The notes under the pieces were generated by a model. It did no database searches and was not told the origin of the DNA. It was given only the letters and a program-made list of their open reading frames with translations. From contig NZ_CP197474.1 in NCBI RefSeq assembly GCF_052180245.1, positions 1,240,001 to 1,304,000 of the forward strand: a DNA stretch of 64,000 bases. The letters run 5' to 3'. The DNA comes from Parapusillimonas sp013416435. GTDB lineage: Bacteria > Pseudomonadota > Gammaproteobacteria > Burkholderiales > Burkholderiaceae_B. Below are positions 45,322 through 51,899 of the stretch, one piece after another. Each line of letters starts with the position of its first letter. The stretch's first letter is position 1. Made by a program: the position numbers and the translations under genes.

Positions 45322-45716
45322 GTCACCACTCCCCAGACATGAAGCTCCTGGCCTTCTCGGATGACGATGTCGGGAAAAGTCGGGTTCGCCGGTTTGAGCA
45401 CGACCTTGCCGTTGCGTTTGAACAAGGTTTTGACGGCGAACTCGCCGTCCACCACGGCAAGAACGATGTCGCCATGCCGCGCTTCCAGCGAACGGTCGAT
45501 GACCACGCAGTCGCCGTCGTCGATGCCGACGTCGCGCATGCTCGCACCCCGCACGCGCATGTAGAAAGTCGCATCGGGCTGGCGGATGAGGATGTCGTTA
45601 AGGTCTATCCTGCGTTGAGTGTGATCGTCGGCCGGGGATGGAAAACCGCACTGGGCCACTGCTTCGACGTGCCAACACTCCAACGGCAGTGATGCCAGAG
45701 GGAGAGGAGCATTCAT
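45279..45716 (-). CDS. umuD: UmuD, LexA-family auto-cleaving subunit of Pol V
   Basis: Start ATG 45716, 145 residues. RecA-stimulated cleavage site C23-G24 (AVAQCGFPSP), nucleophile S59 (GASMRDVGI) and general base K96 (GEFAVKTLF) match E. coli UmuD C24-G25/S60/K97. After cleavage UmuD' joins UmuC. A near-consensus LexA box begins 9 bp before the start codon. The track-length frame could start further upstream, but that would run through the LexA box. Confidence 0.95.
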   Translation of the reverse strand: MNAPLPLASLPLECWHVEAVAQCGFPSPADDHTQRRIDLNDILIRQPDATFYMRVRGASMRDVGIDDGDCVVIDRSLEARHGDIVLAVVDGEFAVKTLFKRNGKVVLKPANPTFPDIVIREGQELHVWGVVTWVIKQASRRSASR

Positions 45717-45724
45717 AGAAATAA

Positions 45725-45740
45725 CTGTATAAAAATACAG
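45725..45740 (-). promoter_or_regulatory. LexA (SOS) box for umuDC
   Basis: CTGTATAAAAATACAG fits the CTG-N10-CAG SOS consensus with an AT-only centre. It ends 9 bp from the umuD start codon, so LexA should hold the pair tightly repressed until DNA damage. Confidence 0.93.
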
Positions 45741-45767
45741 TATATTCAAAAATGCCAGTTCTAGTTG

Positions 45768-46439
45768 TTACGGCTGGATCGGGGTGGTCGCGTCCGGTCT
45801 TTGGTAGCGGGCATTGCCAATGCGCCGCGTCACTGGGTGCCACTGGAAGGCGCTCTCGCCTCGGGCGGTGCTTAGCAGTTCCAGCGCGATCTCGACCTCC
45901 AGGCCTGGATCCAGCCATTCTCGGGCGTCATCGGGCTTCAAGGCGACTGGCCGCCGGTCGTGGATGTCCACCATGCCTCCCGCCGAATCATCCGTGACAA
46001 TGGCAAAGCCGCTTTCGGGGCCAGGCTCTGCATCGACTTTGCCGGCACTGACGCCGGCCAGGAAAATGGTCTGACCGTCACGGGCGTGGATGAACCACGG
46101 TTGCTTGTCGCCTTTTTCCCCTGTCCATTCGAACCATCCCGCAACGGGGACGATGACCCTGTGCTTGAGCGTCGCGCGCCAGAAGGGAGATTTCTTGAGG
46201 ATGGTGTCAAGGCGTGCGTTGATCACTGGAGCCTTGTCGAACCAGTGCGGGCGATAGCCCCAGAATAGCCGGGTCGCGGCAGGCTCGCCTGTGAGCTGAT
46301 GCAGGGTGATGGGTTCGGTGCCAGGCGGTACGTTGTGGCGCGGACCCGCGCCAAGCTGCCGGAACAACTCCGGATGCTCGGGATAAAGCTGCTTGCCGTA
46401 CTCGATGGCTGAGTCAGGCTGATTGATACGTCCACACAT
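45768..46439 (-). CDS. SRAP/HMCES-family abasic-site processing protein (YedK-like)
   Basis: Start ATG 46439 (GGAGGG upstream), 223 residues. Cys2, the residue that forms a thiazolidine crosslink with abasic DNA, is directly after Met1 (MCGRINQPDS). Further SRAP motifs: RHNVPPGTEP, ARLDTILKKSPFWRATLKHR, VPVAGWFEWTGEKG and the late His in QWHPVTRRIG. It protects abasic sites in single-stranded DNA. It lies just upstream of umuDC in the same direction, a DNA-damage cluster. Confidence 0.9.
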   Translation of the reverse strand: MCGRINQPDSAIEYGKQLYPEHPELFRQLGAGPRHNVPPGTEPITLHQLTGEPAATRLFWGYRPHWFDKAPVINARLDTILKKSPFWRATLKHRVIVPVAGWFEWTGEKGDKQPWFIHARDGQTIFLAGVSAGKVDAEPGPESGFAIVTDDSAGGMVDIHDRRPVALKPDDAREWLDPGLEVEIALELLSTARGESAFQWHPVTRRIGNARYQRPDATTPIQP

Positions 46440-46824
46440 ATCACACCCTCCCGCAAGCAAGAAAGCCTTTGAACAGTATAAGAAATTCCTCAACAAACGG
46501 CCTTTTGATGGGTTGTGCGTCACCCGCCGAGGGCGGGTCGGGCGGCTCCAGGTTCGCCGGGGCTCATACCTGGCGGGACTGGCGAAGCCAGCCTTGCGAC
46601 CCCCTGACGCCTGCCGCGTGCCTGTCGGCACTTGCCTCAAACCCAGTGAGAGAGAGTGGCGGCCTTGTTTCCTCCCAGTGTGCCATGCCGTTCTCGGGCT
46701 CAAGGGCGGCGCGCACATGTGCGCTGGCGGCCGATGGCCGTCTGACGACCCTGTGACCCTATGCGCTGCGGCATGACCCCTTCGGTTCCAGGCAATTCCG
46801 CCTGATTCCGAACCGGAGGCTGAC
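46440..46824. other. Intergenic region between SRAP and radC genes
   Basis: 385 bp between divergent genes. No gene recognised: the long frames here are antisense or out-of-frame with radC. No strong palindrome noticed. Confidence 0.5.
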
Positions 46825-47346
46825 ATGCAGCAATACGATCTTTCCCTCGAACCCCTGAACGCTGAAGCACTGCTGGTGCGTGAAGCAGACGGCGCCATGC
46901 GCCCAGCCAGCCGCAAGGAGATCCTGGCGGTGGCACGCGAACTGGTCAATGCCGACGATCTGCGCGGGCACGACTTGTCCAGTCCCGCGCTGGTCAAAGA
47001 GTTCCTGCGGTTGCGTCTGAATGTGGCGTTAGAGTACGAAGTCTTCGGGCTGATTCTGCTCGATGGCCAGAACCGGTTGGTTGAGTACCTGGAGCCGTTT
47101 CGCGGCACCGTCAATCAGTCGGCGGTCTATCCACGGGAGGTGGTGAAGCTCGCGTTGGCCAAGAATGCCCAGTCAGTCATGCTGGTGCATAACCATCCGT
47201 CCGGCGCGCGTGAGGCTAGCCGTGCAGACATCGCGTTGACCAAGCATCTGAAGGATGCGCTGGCGCTGGTCGACGTGCGGGTGCTGGATCACTTCATCGT
47301 GGCTGGTGCGACGGTCGTATCGATGGCGGAGGCCGGACTGCTCTGA
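46825..47346 (+). CDS. radC: RadC-like JAB/MPN-domain protein
   Basis: 173 residues. The JAMM metal motif is complete: H122-N-H124 in MLVHNHPSGAREASRADIAL with D135, and an upstream Glu in ALEYEVFGLILLD. CCGGAGG precedes the ATG. It lacks the N-terminal HhH region of chromosomal RadC, which is the usual form on ICEs and islands (for example near the Tn4371-type backbone). Despite the name its role is not settled. Confidence 0.88.
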   Translation: MQQYDLSLEPLNAEALLVREADGAMRPASRKEILAVARELVNADDLRGHDLSSPALVKEFLRLRLNVALEYEVFGLILLDGQNRLVEYLEPFRGTVNQSAVYPREVVKLALAKNAQSVMLVHNHPSGAREASRADIALTKHLKDALALVDVRVLDHFIVAGATVVSMAEAGLL

Positions 47347-47354
47347 ACCATCAA

Positions 47355-47376
47355 GGGGAAGCCTGACGGCTTCCCC
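47355..47376 (+). terminator. Hairpin after radC
   Basis: GGGGAAGCC / GGCTTCCCC, 9-bp stem with TGAC loop, 8 bp past the radC stop. There is no T-run, so it may be a Rho-assisted or weak terminator. Confidence 0.5.
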
Positions 47377-47465
47377 AATGCGAGAGCATTCTCGATAATA
47401 GGCTTGCAGTGCGTGGGCGTTGGACAGGGGGTACGTAGAACGACCATTATTTTGGAGCAGTAGAC

Positions 47466-48104
47466 ATGGACCTTTTGCATCAGTTGATCTACTTGCAGGA
47501 GATACAGGCGCAATGCCGTATGGCGCTGCAGGCCGGCAATGCTCTGAATCAGACGCTCGCGCTAACCGAACCTATGCAATCCATCGAAGATGGTGCCATG
47601 AAGACGGCAGAGGTCTTCCGCAACGTGCATAGCATGCTGACGCACGTTGCGAATATTTCAAAGTTGCTCTGGCCAGGGGATAGCGTCAAAAGTAAACGTC
47701 GAAATGAGCGCGCGCAAGAGTTGCGTTCCCTGCTTGAACTCCCTGATTGCGGGCATCCTCTGGGAGAAAGAAGCATACGCAATGATCTGGATCACTTCGA
47801 TGAGCGTTTGGATTGCTGGGCTGATCAAGCAGATGGAACACCCAGAGACATTTGGCAGGACTGCATCGGTTCGTGGGATGTTCCAATCAAACAGTTCAAT
47901 GCGAAACGCAAGAGTGTGATGCGGCATTTTGAACCGGAGTTGCAGACGTTTCGCTTTCAGGGCAAGCACTGGTGCGTTCCTGAGATGATCGAAAAAGTGA
48001 AGGCCTTGAAGCAGAAGATAGATCCAGTCGAGCTACAGATAAGAAATACGTTTAATCCCACACCTCGGCCCGTCCTGTCGGATAGGGTGCGGGTTCTTGA
48101 TTGA
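47466..48104 (+). CDS. Hypothetical protein with HEPN-type RNxxxH motif (212 aa)
   Basis: A mostly helical 212-residue protein. Residues 105-110 read RNDLDH, an exact RNxxxH motif of HEPN ribonucleases, placed at the start of a helix (SIRNDLDHFDERLDCWADQA). This suggests, but does not prove, an RNase of the toxin/defence type. No partner antitoxin is evident next to it. A decayed second copy of its 3' end lies at 54372-54509, past the metal-resistance genes. GGAGCAG lies 6 bp upstream of the ATG. Confidence 0.6.
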   Translation: MDLLHQLIYLQEIQAQCRMALQAGNALNQTLALTEPMQSIEDGAMKTAEVFRNVHSMLTHVANISKLLWPGDSVKSKRRNERAQELRSLLELPDCGHPLGERSIRNDLDHFDERLDCWADQADGTPRDIWQDCIGSWDVPIKQFNAKRKSVMRHFEPELQTFRFQGKHWCVPEMIEKVKALKQKIDPVELQIRNTFNPTPRPVLSDRVRVLD

Positions 48105-48310
48105 GATGTTTACAAATGCGTTGTTGGCCTGTTGATGTTGCTTGATGTCTTAAAGCGTTCTCTCGTGAGGGTTGTTGTCCTGCTCGTAGCCAGCCTGCCG
48201 GCAGGCTGGGCGCGGTGTGGTATGTGGCATCGAGCCTCGCTGGGCAAATCTCGCCGCTGGCAGGCTTCCATCGTTCCCTAGCTGAGCTCACTTAACCTAC
48301 GATCCGGCTT
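47949..48310 (+). repeat. Long diverged direct repeat, copy 1
   Basis: Covers the 3' end of the 212-aa gene and about 200 bp of non-coding DNA after it. Landmarks shared with copy 2 at a constant offset of 6420-6423 bp: ATAAGAAATACG (48039), CTTGATGTCT (48141), a 20-bp perfect palindrome CCAGCCTGCCGGCAGGCTGG (48190-48209), GGCATCGAG, and GGCTTCCATCGTTCCCT (48263). Confidence 0.85.
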
Positions 48311-48364
48311 TCTGCACCGAGCAAGTGCGTGGCGCCCTCTGTGACGGCGCAGAGTTTTGCTAGG

Positions 48365-48389
48365 TATAACCCCCCAGGGGGGATATAAT
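48365..48389 (+). promoter_or_regulatory. CsoR/RcnR-type operator overlapping a promoter
   Basis: TATAACCCCCC (48365-48375), A, GGGGGGATATA (48377-48387) is a near-perfect inverted repeat with the G/C tract flanked by AT that CsoR/RcnR-family proteins bind. TATAAT at 48384-48389 looks like the -10 of the promoter for the regulator gene 7 bp downstream, so binding would block transcription. Confidence 0.75.
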
Positions 48390-48395
48390 TTTCTC

Positions 48396-48653
48396 ATGAC
48401 AGAATCACACAAACACACCAGCCATCCCGACGTGGTGAAGCGGCTCAAGCGCGCCGAAGGCCACCTTCGGCACGTCATCGGCATGATCGAGGCGGAGAAA
48501 CCTTGCCTTGATATTGCCCGCCAGCTCTCGGCGGTAGAAAGCGCGGTGACGGCAGCAAAGCGTGCGCTGATCCACGATCACATCGACCATTGCCTTGACC
48601 ATGATGCAGCTTCCGTCCTGACTGAAATGAAGGCACTGGCAAAACTCCTTTGA
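48396..48653 (+). CDS. CsoR-family metal-sensing repressor (Cu-type ligand set)
   Basis: Start ATG 48396, just after the operator; 85 residues. All-helical CsoR/RcnR fold. Putative ligands C37 (EAEKPCLDI), H62 and C66 (IHDHIDHCL) reproduce the Cys-His-Cys pattern of copper-sensing CsoR (C36/H61/C65 in M. tuberculosis), plus an N-terminal His cluster (SHKHTSH). It probably controlled the MFS gene behind it, which is now broken. Confidence 0.85.
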   Translation: MTESHKHTSHPDVVKRLKRAEGHLRHVIGMIEAEKPCLDIARQLSAVESAVTAAKRALIHDHIDHCLDHDAASVLTEMKALAKLL

Positions 48654-48662
48654 GGTCGTCTG

Positions 48663-48824
48663 ATGCTTGCTGTCCTTAAGAATCGCACCTATCGCCACCT
48701 GTTCGCCGCGCAGGTGATCGCGCTCGTTGGTACCGGCCTGATGACTGTAGCACTTGGCCTGCTCGCTTATGACTTGGCGGGCGCGGACGCCGGAGCCGTG
48801 CTAGGTATGGCGCTGGCTATCAGT
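48663..48824 (+). pseudogene. MFS transporter gene, 5' fragment only
   Basis: Starts 9 bp after the regulator stop and encodes about 54 residues typical of an MFS N-terminus (MLAVLKNRTYRHLFAAQVIA, LVGTGLMTVALGLLAYDLAG). Similarity ends abruptly around 48822-48836, where the 3' end of the opposing P-type ATPase begins. The frame stays open to 49850 only because it runs antisense to the ATPase. The rest of the transporter is gone. Confidence 0.8.
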
Positions 48825-51311
48825 CTCGGCAGGATTGCGATAGGCGAGCAGTCGCAGCGCATTGAAGACCACCAGCAGGGTGGACCCTTCGTGCACCGCC
48901 ACGGCCGGGCCGATGCCCAGCCCCAAAATCGTCGCCGGCACCAGCAGCGCCACGATGCCCAGGCTGACGAACACGTTCTGGCGGATCACCGAACGCGTGT
49001 GCCGGCTCAGACCCACCGCAAACGGCAGGTGCTTGAGATCGTCCGCCATCAGCGCCACATCGGCGGTTTCCAGCGCGACATCCGAACCGGCGGCGCCCAT
49101 TGCGACACCCACCGTGGCATTGGCCATCGCGGGCGCATCATTGACCCCGTCGCCGACCATCGCCACCTTGGTCGTCTGCCGCAGCTTGCGGATCGCCTCG
49201 ACCTTGTCCTCGGGCATCAGATCGCCCCAAGCCTCGTCCAGGCCGACCTCGCCAGCGATGGCCTCGGCGACTTTCGTGTGGTCGCCGGAGATCATGATCA
49301 TGCGGCGGATGCCCAGGTCGCGCAGTTGCTGCAGGGCTTGCTTCGCGCCAGCGCGCGGCGTGTCCAGCAGCCCGATGGCGCCCAGGTCGCGGTCACCGCG
49401 CCGCACCACCATGGTCGTGCGGCCGCTTTCGCGCAGACGCTCGATCGCCGCCTGGGCGGCGGCCCCCAGCGCTGGCACGCCCTCTGTGCCGAACATCTCC
49501 ACCTTGCCAATCCACACCGTCTCGCCCTGCAGCTTGGCGGTGACACCACGGCCGATCAGGTTCTGCAGGCCATCGGCATCCGGTGGCTGCGTTGCACCCA
49601 GGCGCTCGCGCCCATCCCGAGCAATGGCGGCGGCCAAGGGGTGGTCGCTGAGCGACTCCACCGCCACCGCCACGGACAGCAACTCTTCCTCGCTCGTGCC
49701 ATCGACCGTCACCACATCCGTGATGCGCGGCTTGCCCTCGGTCAGCGTGCCGGTTTTGTCGAAGGCCATCGCATCGAGGGAGCCCAACTCCTCCAGTGGC
49801 GCGCCGCCCTTGATGAGAACGCCGCCGCGCGCGGCCCGGGCGATACCTGAAAGCACTGCGCTGGGTGTGGCAATCGCCAGCGCACAGGGGCTGGCCGCCA
49901 CCAGCACAGCCATGGCGCGGTAGAAGCTGTCGCGGAACGGCTCATCGACCACAACCCAGGCGAACAGCAGCAGGAAGGCCAGCCCCAGCACAGCGGGCAC
50001 GAAGATACGCTCGAACTTGTCGGTGAAACGCTGTGTGGGTGACTTGCGTGTTTCCGCCTCGCTGACCATCTTCACGACTCGCGCCAGGGCGGATTCGCTG
50101 GAGCGGCGCGTCACTTCTACCTCGATGCCCCCTGCGCCATTGATGGTGCCGGCGAAGACGCGCGACGCCGCATCCACGCTGTCGGGACGGGCGCGCGCCT
50201 TGGCTGCATCCTCGACCGGGCGCTTGTCCACCGGCATGCTCTCTCCGGTGACCGGAGCCTGATTGATGGCCGAGGTGCCCTGCACGATGAAGCCATCGGC
50301 CGACAGGCGCTGGTTGGGCCGCACCAAGACGATGTCGCCGACAACCAGTTCCTCGACGGGGATCTCCTTCGTCTGACCGTCACGACGTACCGTCGCGGTA
50401 TCCGGCGCCAGCTCGGCCAGCGCCTCGATGGCGCGCTTGGCCCTGCCCATCGCATAGTGCTCCAGTGCATGACCCAGGCTGAAGAGGAAGAGCAGCAGCG
50501 CGCCTTCGGCCCAGGAGCCCAGCGCCGCGGCGCCAGCGGCGGCCACCAGCATCAGCGTGTCGATCTCGAAGCGCCTGAGCTTGAGGTTGTCGATCGCCTC
50601 GCGCAGCGTGTAGAAGCCGCCGAAGAAATAAGCCAGAACGAAGCAGGCCAATGGCAGCCAGCCGGGCGTGCCCGTCAACAGTTTGTCGATCGCCACGCCA
50701 ATGCCCAGCAGCGCTCCGCAGGCCAACGCGAAAATCATTTCGGTATTGGCGCCGAACAGGCCTCCCTGTCCGTGCGCATGCCCATGTTCGCCTTTCTCGC
50801 CCGGTTCGTGACGATGCCCCGGCTCGCCGTGCGCCGCGGACGCCGGGATCGTCGAGCTTTCAAGCTGCTTTACCCCGGCATCGGCCAGCGACTTGAGGAT
50901 GGCCTGCTCCGTGACTGCCTGCCGGTCGAAGTCCACATGAACCAACCCGGTCGCGCTGACCTGGGCATCCAGCACGCCCGGCAGCCCGCGCAGCAGCTCG
51001 GACACCGTCCTGGCGCGCCGCGCATGGCCGATGCCCTCGGTCTGCCATAGCACGTGCGCGAAGCGGTCCGTGATCTGCGCACCTGCTGCCCGCACGATCT
51101 CGCGGATGCGGGCCAGCGGCAGCAACTCGGGATCATGGTGGATGCACAACTGCGCCGGGCCATCGCCCTGCGCCGTTCGGACATGCACCTTGTCAATGCC
51201 TTCACGGCCTTGCAGGTCGTCGATCAGGCGTCGAACGATGGCATCTTCTGCATCCGCAATCTGCGGCAGTACGAGGGGAATGTCGAGGCGAAGTTTATTG
51301 TTCATATTCAC
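48801..51311 (-). CDS. P1B-4-type heavy-metal ATPase with two N-terminal metal domains
   Basis: 836 residues. Two ferredoxin-like metal-binding domains (about 5-75 and 75-145), a His-rich loop (HGEPGHRHEPGEKGEHGHAH, about 160-182), then the P-type core: TGES loop (APVTGESMPVDKRPVEDAAK), membrane SPC motif (AASPCALAIATPSAVL), phosphorylation DKTGTLTEGK, MVGDGVNDAPAMANATVGVA and a late HEGST. SPC plus HEG(G/S)(S/T) marks the P1B-4 group (CoaT, CzcP, PfeT: Co, Zn or Fe export). The last residues after LRLLAYR derive from antisense MFS sequence, so the native C-terminus was lost at the junction, probably without harming function. Confidence 0.9.
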   Translation of the reverse strand: MNMNNKLRLDIPLVLPQIADAEDAIVRRLIDDLQGREGIDKVHVRTAQGDGPAQLCIHHDPELLPLARIREIVRAAGAQITDRFAHVLWQTEGIGHARRARTVSELLRGLPGVLDAQVSATGLVHVDFDRQAVTEQAILKSLADAGVKQLESSTIPASAAHGEPGHRHEPGEKGEHGHAHGQGGLFGANTEMIFALACGALLGIGVAIDKLLTGTPGWLPLACFVLAYFFGGFYTLREAIDNLKLRRFEIDTLMLVAAAGAAALGSWAEGALLLFLFSLGHALEHYAMGRAKRAIEALAELAPDTATVRRDGQTKEIPVEELVVGDIVLVRPNQRLSADGFIVQGTSAINQAPVTGESMPVDKRPVEDAAKARARPDSVDAASRVFAGTINGAGGIEVEVTRRSSESALARVVKMVSEAETRKSPTQRFTDKFERIFVPAVLGLAFLLLFAWVVVDEPFRDSFYRAMAVLVAASPCALAIATPSAVLSGIARAARGGVLIKGGAPLEELGSLDAMAFDKTGTLTEGKPRITDVVTVDGTSEEELLSVAVAVESLSDHPLAAAIARDGRERLGATQPPDADGLQNLIGRGVTAKLQGETVWIGKVEMFGTEGVPALGAAAQAAIERLRESGRTTMVVRRGDRDLGAIGLLDTPRAGAKQALQQLRDLGIRRMIMISGDHTKVAEAIAGEVGLDEAWGDLMPEDKVEAIRKLRQTTKVAMVGDGVNDAPAMANATVGVAMGAAGSDVALETADVALMADDLKHLPFAVGLSRHTRSVIRQNVFVSLGIVALLVPATILGLGIGPAVAVHEGSTLLVVFNALRLLAYRNPAETDSQRHT

Positions 51312-51344
51312 GATCAGATGGCTTGAGAAAGTCTGCGAAGCCTA

Positions 51345-51438
51345 AGCGCTCGCAACCTCGGCGTGGTGCGCCTCAGCGTCCACCACGAACTCGGGCGCGT
51401 CCTTACCAACGTCGCGGACTGGCTGCATGCGGCATAAC
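51345..51438 (+). pseudogene. Possible 3' remnant of an unidentified gene
   Basis: Frame ending at the TAA of 51436-51438 reads LGVVRLSVHHELGRVLTNVA DWLHAA, a protein-like C-terminus without an upstream start: the frame is not continued through the ATPase start region. It looks like the tail of a gene whose body was lost during assembly of the metal cassette. The family is not identified. Confidence 0.3.
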
Positions 51439-51511
51439 GATCACCGCAGTGTCGATAGTCTGTCAGGCAACAACGAGGTTGTTTCGACTCTACGGAGGCT
51501 TGACACCGTCC

Positions 51512-51556
51512 TTGTTTGTACCAAAGTTCCAGTCTAATATACCATACCCCCCTATG
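51512..51556 (+). promoter_or_regulatory. RcnR-type operator with sigma-70-like promoter
   Basis: TTGTTT (51512-51517), 17 bp, TAATAT (51535-51540) form a plausible promoter. Immediately downstream CATACCCCCCTATG (51543-51556) is a perfect inverted repeat around a six-C tract, the form of RcnR/DmeR operators. It is 21 bp before the regulator ATG. Confidence 0.8.
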
Positions 51557-51576
51557 TCACAATAGCAACAGAAACT

Positions 51577-51855
51577 ATGAGCCACACCGTCAAGGAAAAA
51601 CCCAAACTTCTCGCCCGTGCACGTCGCATCAAGGGGCAACTTGAGGGGATCGAGCGCGCACTGGAAGCAGAAAAGGGATGCGCCGACGTTCTCCACCAGA
51701 TCGTTGCGGCCCGAGGCGCGTTGACCGGCTTGATGCGCGAAGTGATCGAGGGGCACATCCACTCGCACATCGCCAACCCGCAAGACCCCGGCGACGGCAT
51801 CCGCGAGCAAGGCGCAGCCGAGCTGATCGCAATTCTTCGCGCCTATATGAAGTGA
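51577..51855 (+). CDS. RcnR-like Ni/Co-sensing repressor
   Basis: 92 residues of the CsoR/RcnR family. H3, C35 (EAEKGCADV), H60 and H64 (EGHIHSHI) coincide exactly with the four Ni(II)/Co(II) ligands of E. coli RcnR. The operator upstream fits autoregulation, and the ATPase that follows 44 bp later is the likely target, giving a metal-inducible efflux unit. The ribosome site is weak. Confidence 0.88.
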   Translation: MSHTVKEKPKLLARARRIKGQLEGIERALEAEKGCADVLHQIVAARGALTGLMREVIEGHIHSHIANPQDPGDGIREQGAAELIAILRAYMK

Positions 51856-51899
51856 ATCCAGTCGCGCCTGTCGCGCGCAAACCCTCCCGGACATCCAAG

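Noticed and set aside
45768..47114. A 448-residue version of the SRAP protein
   Set aside because: SRAP proteins need Cys at position 2 after Met1; this is satisfied only by the ATG at 46439, which has a good ribosome site. The extension is antisense to radC.
48663..49850. A 395-residue open frame as one MFS-like gene
   Set aside because: Only the first 54 residues resemble a transporter; the remainder is antisense to the P1B-4 ATPase and reads as His/Arg-rich artefact.
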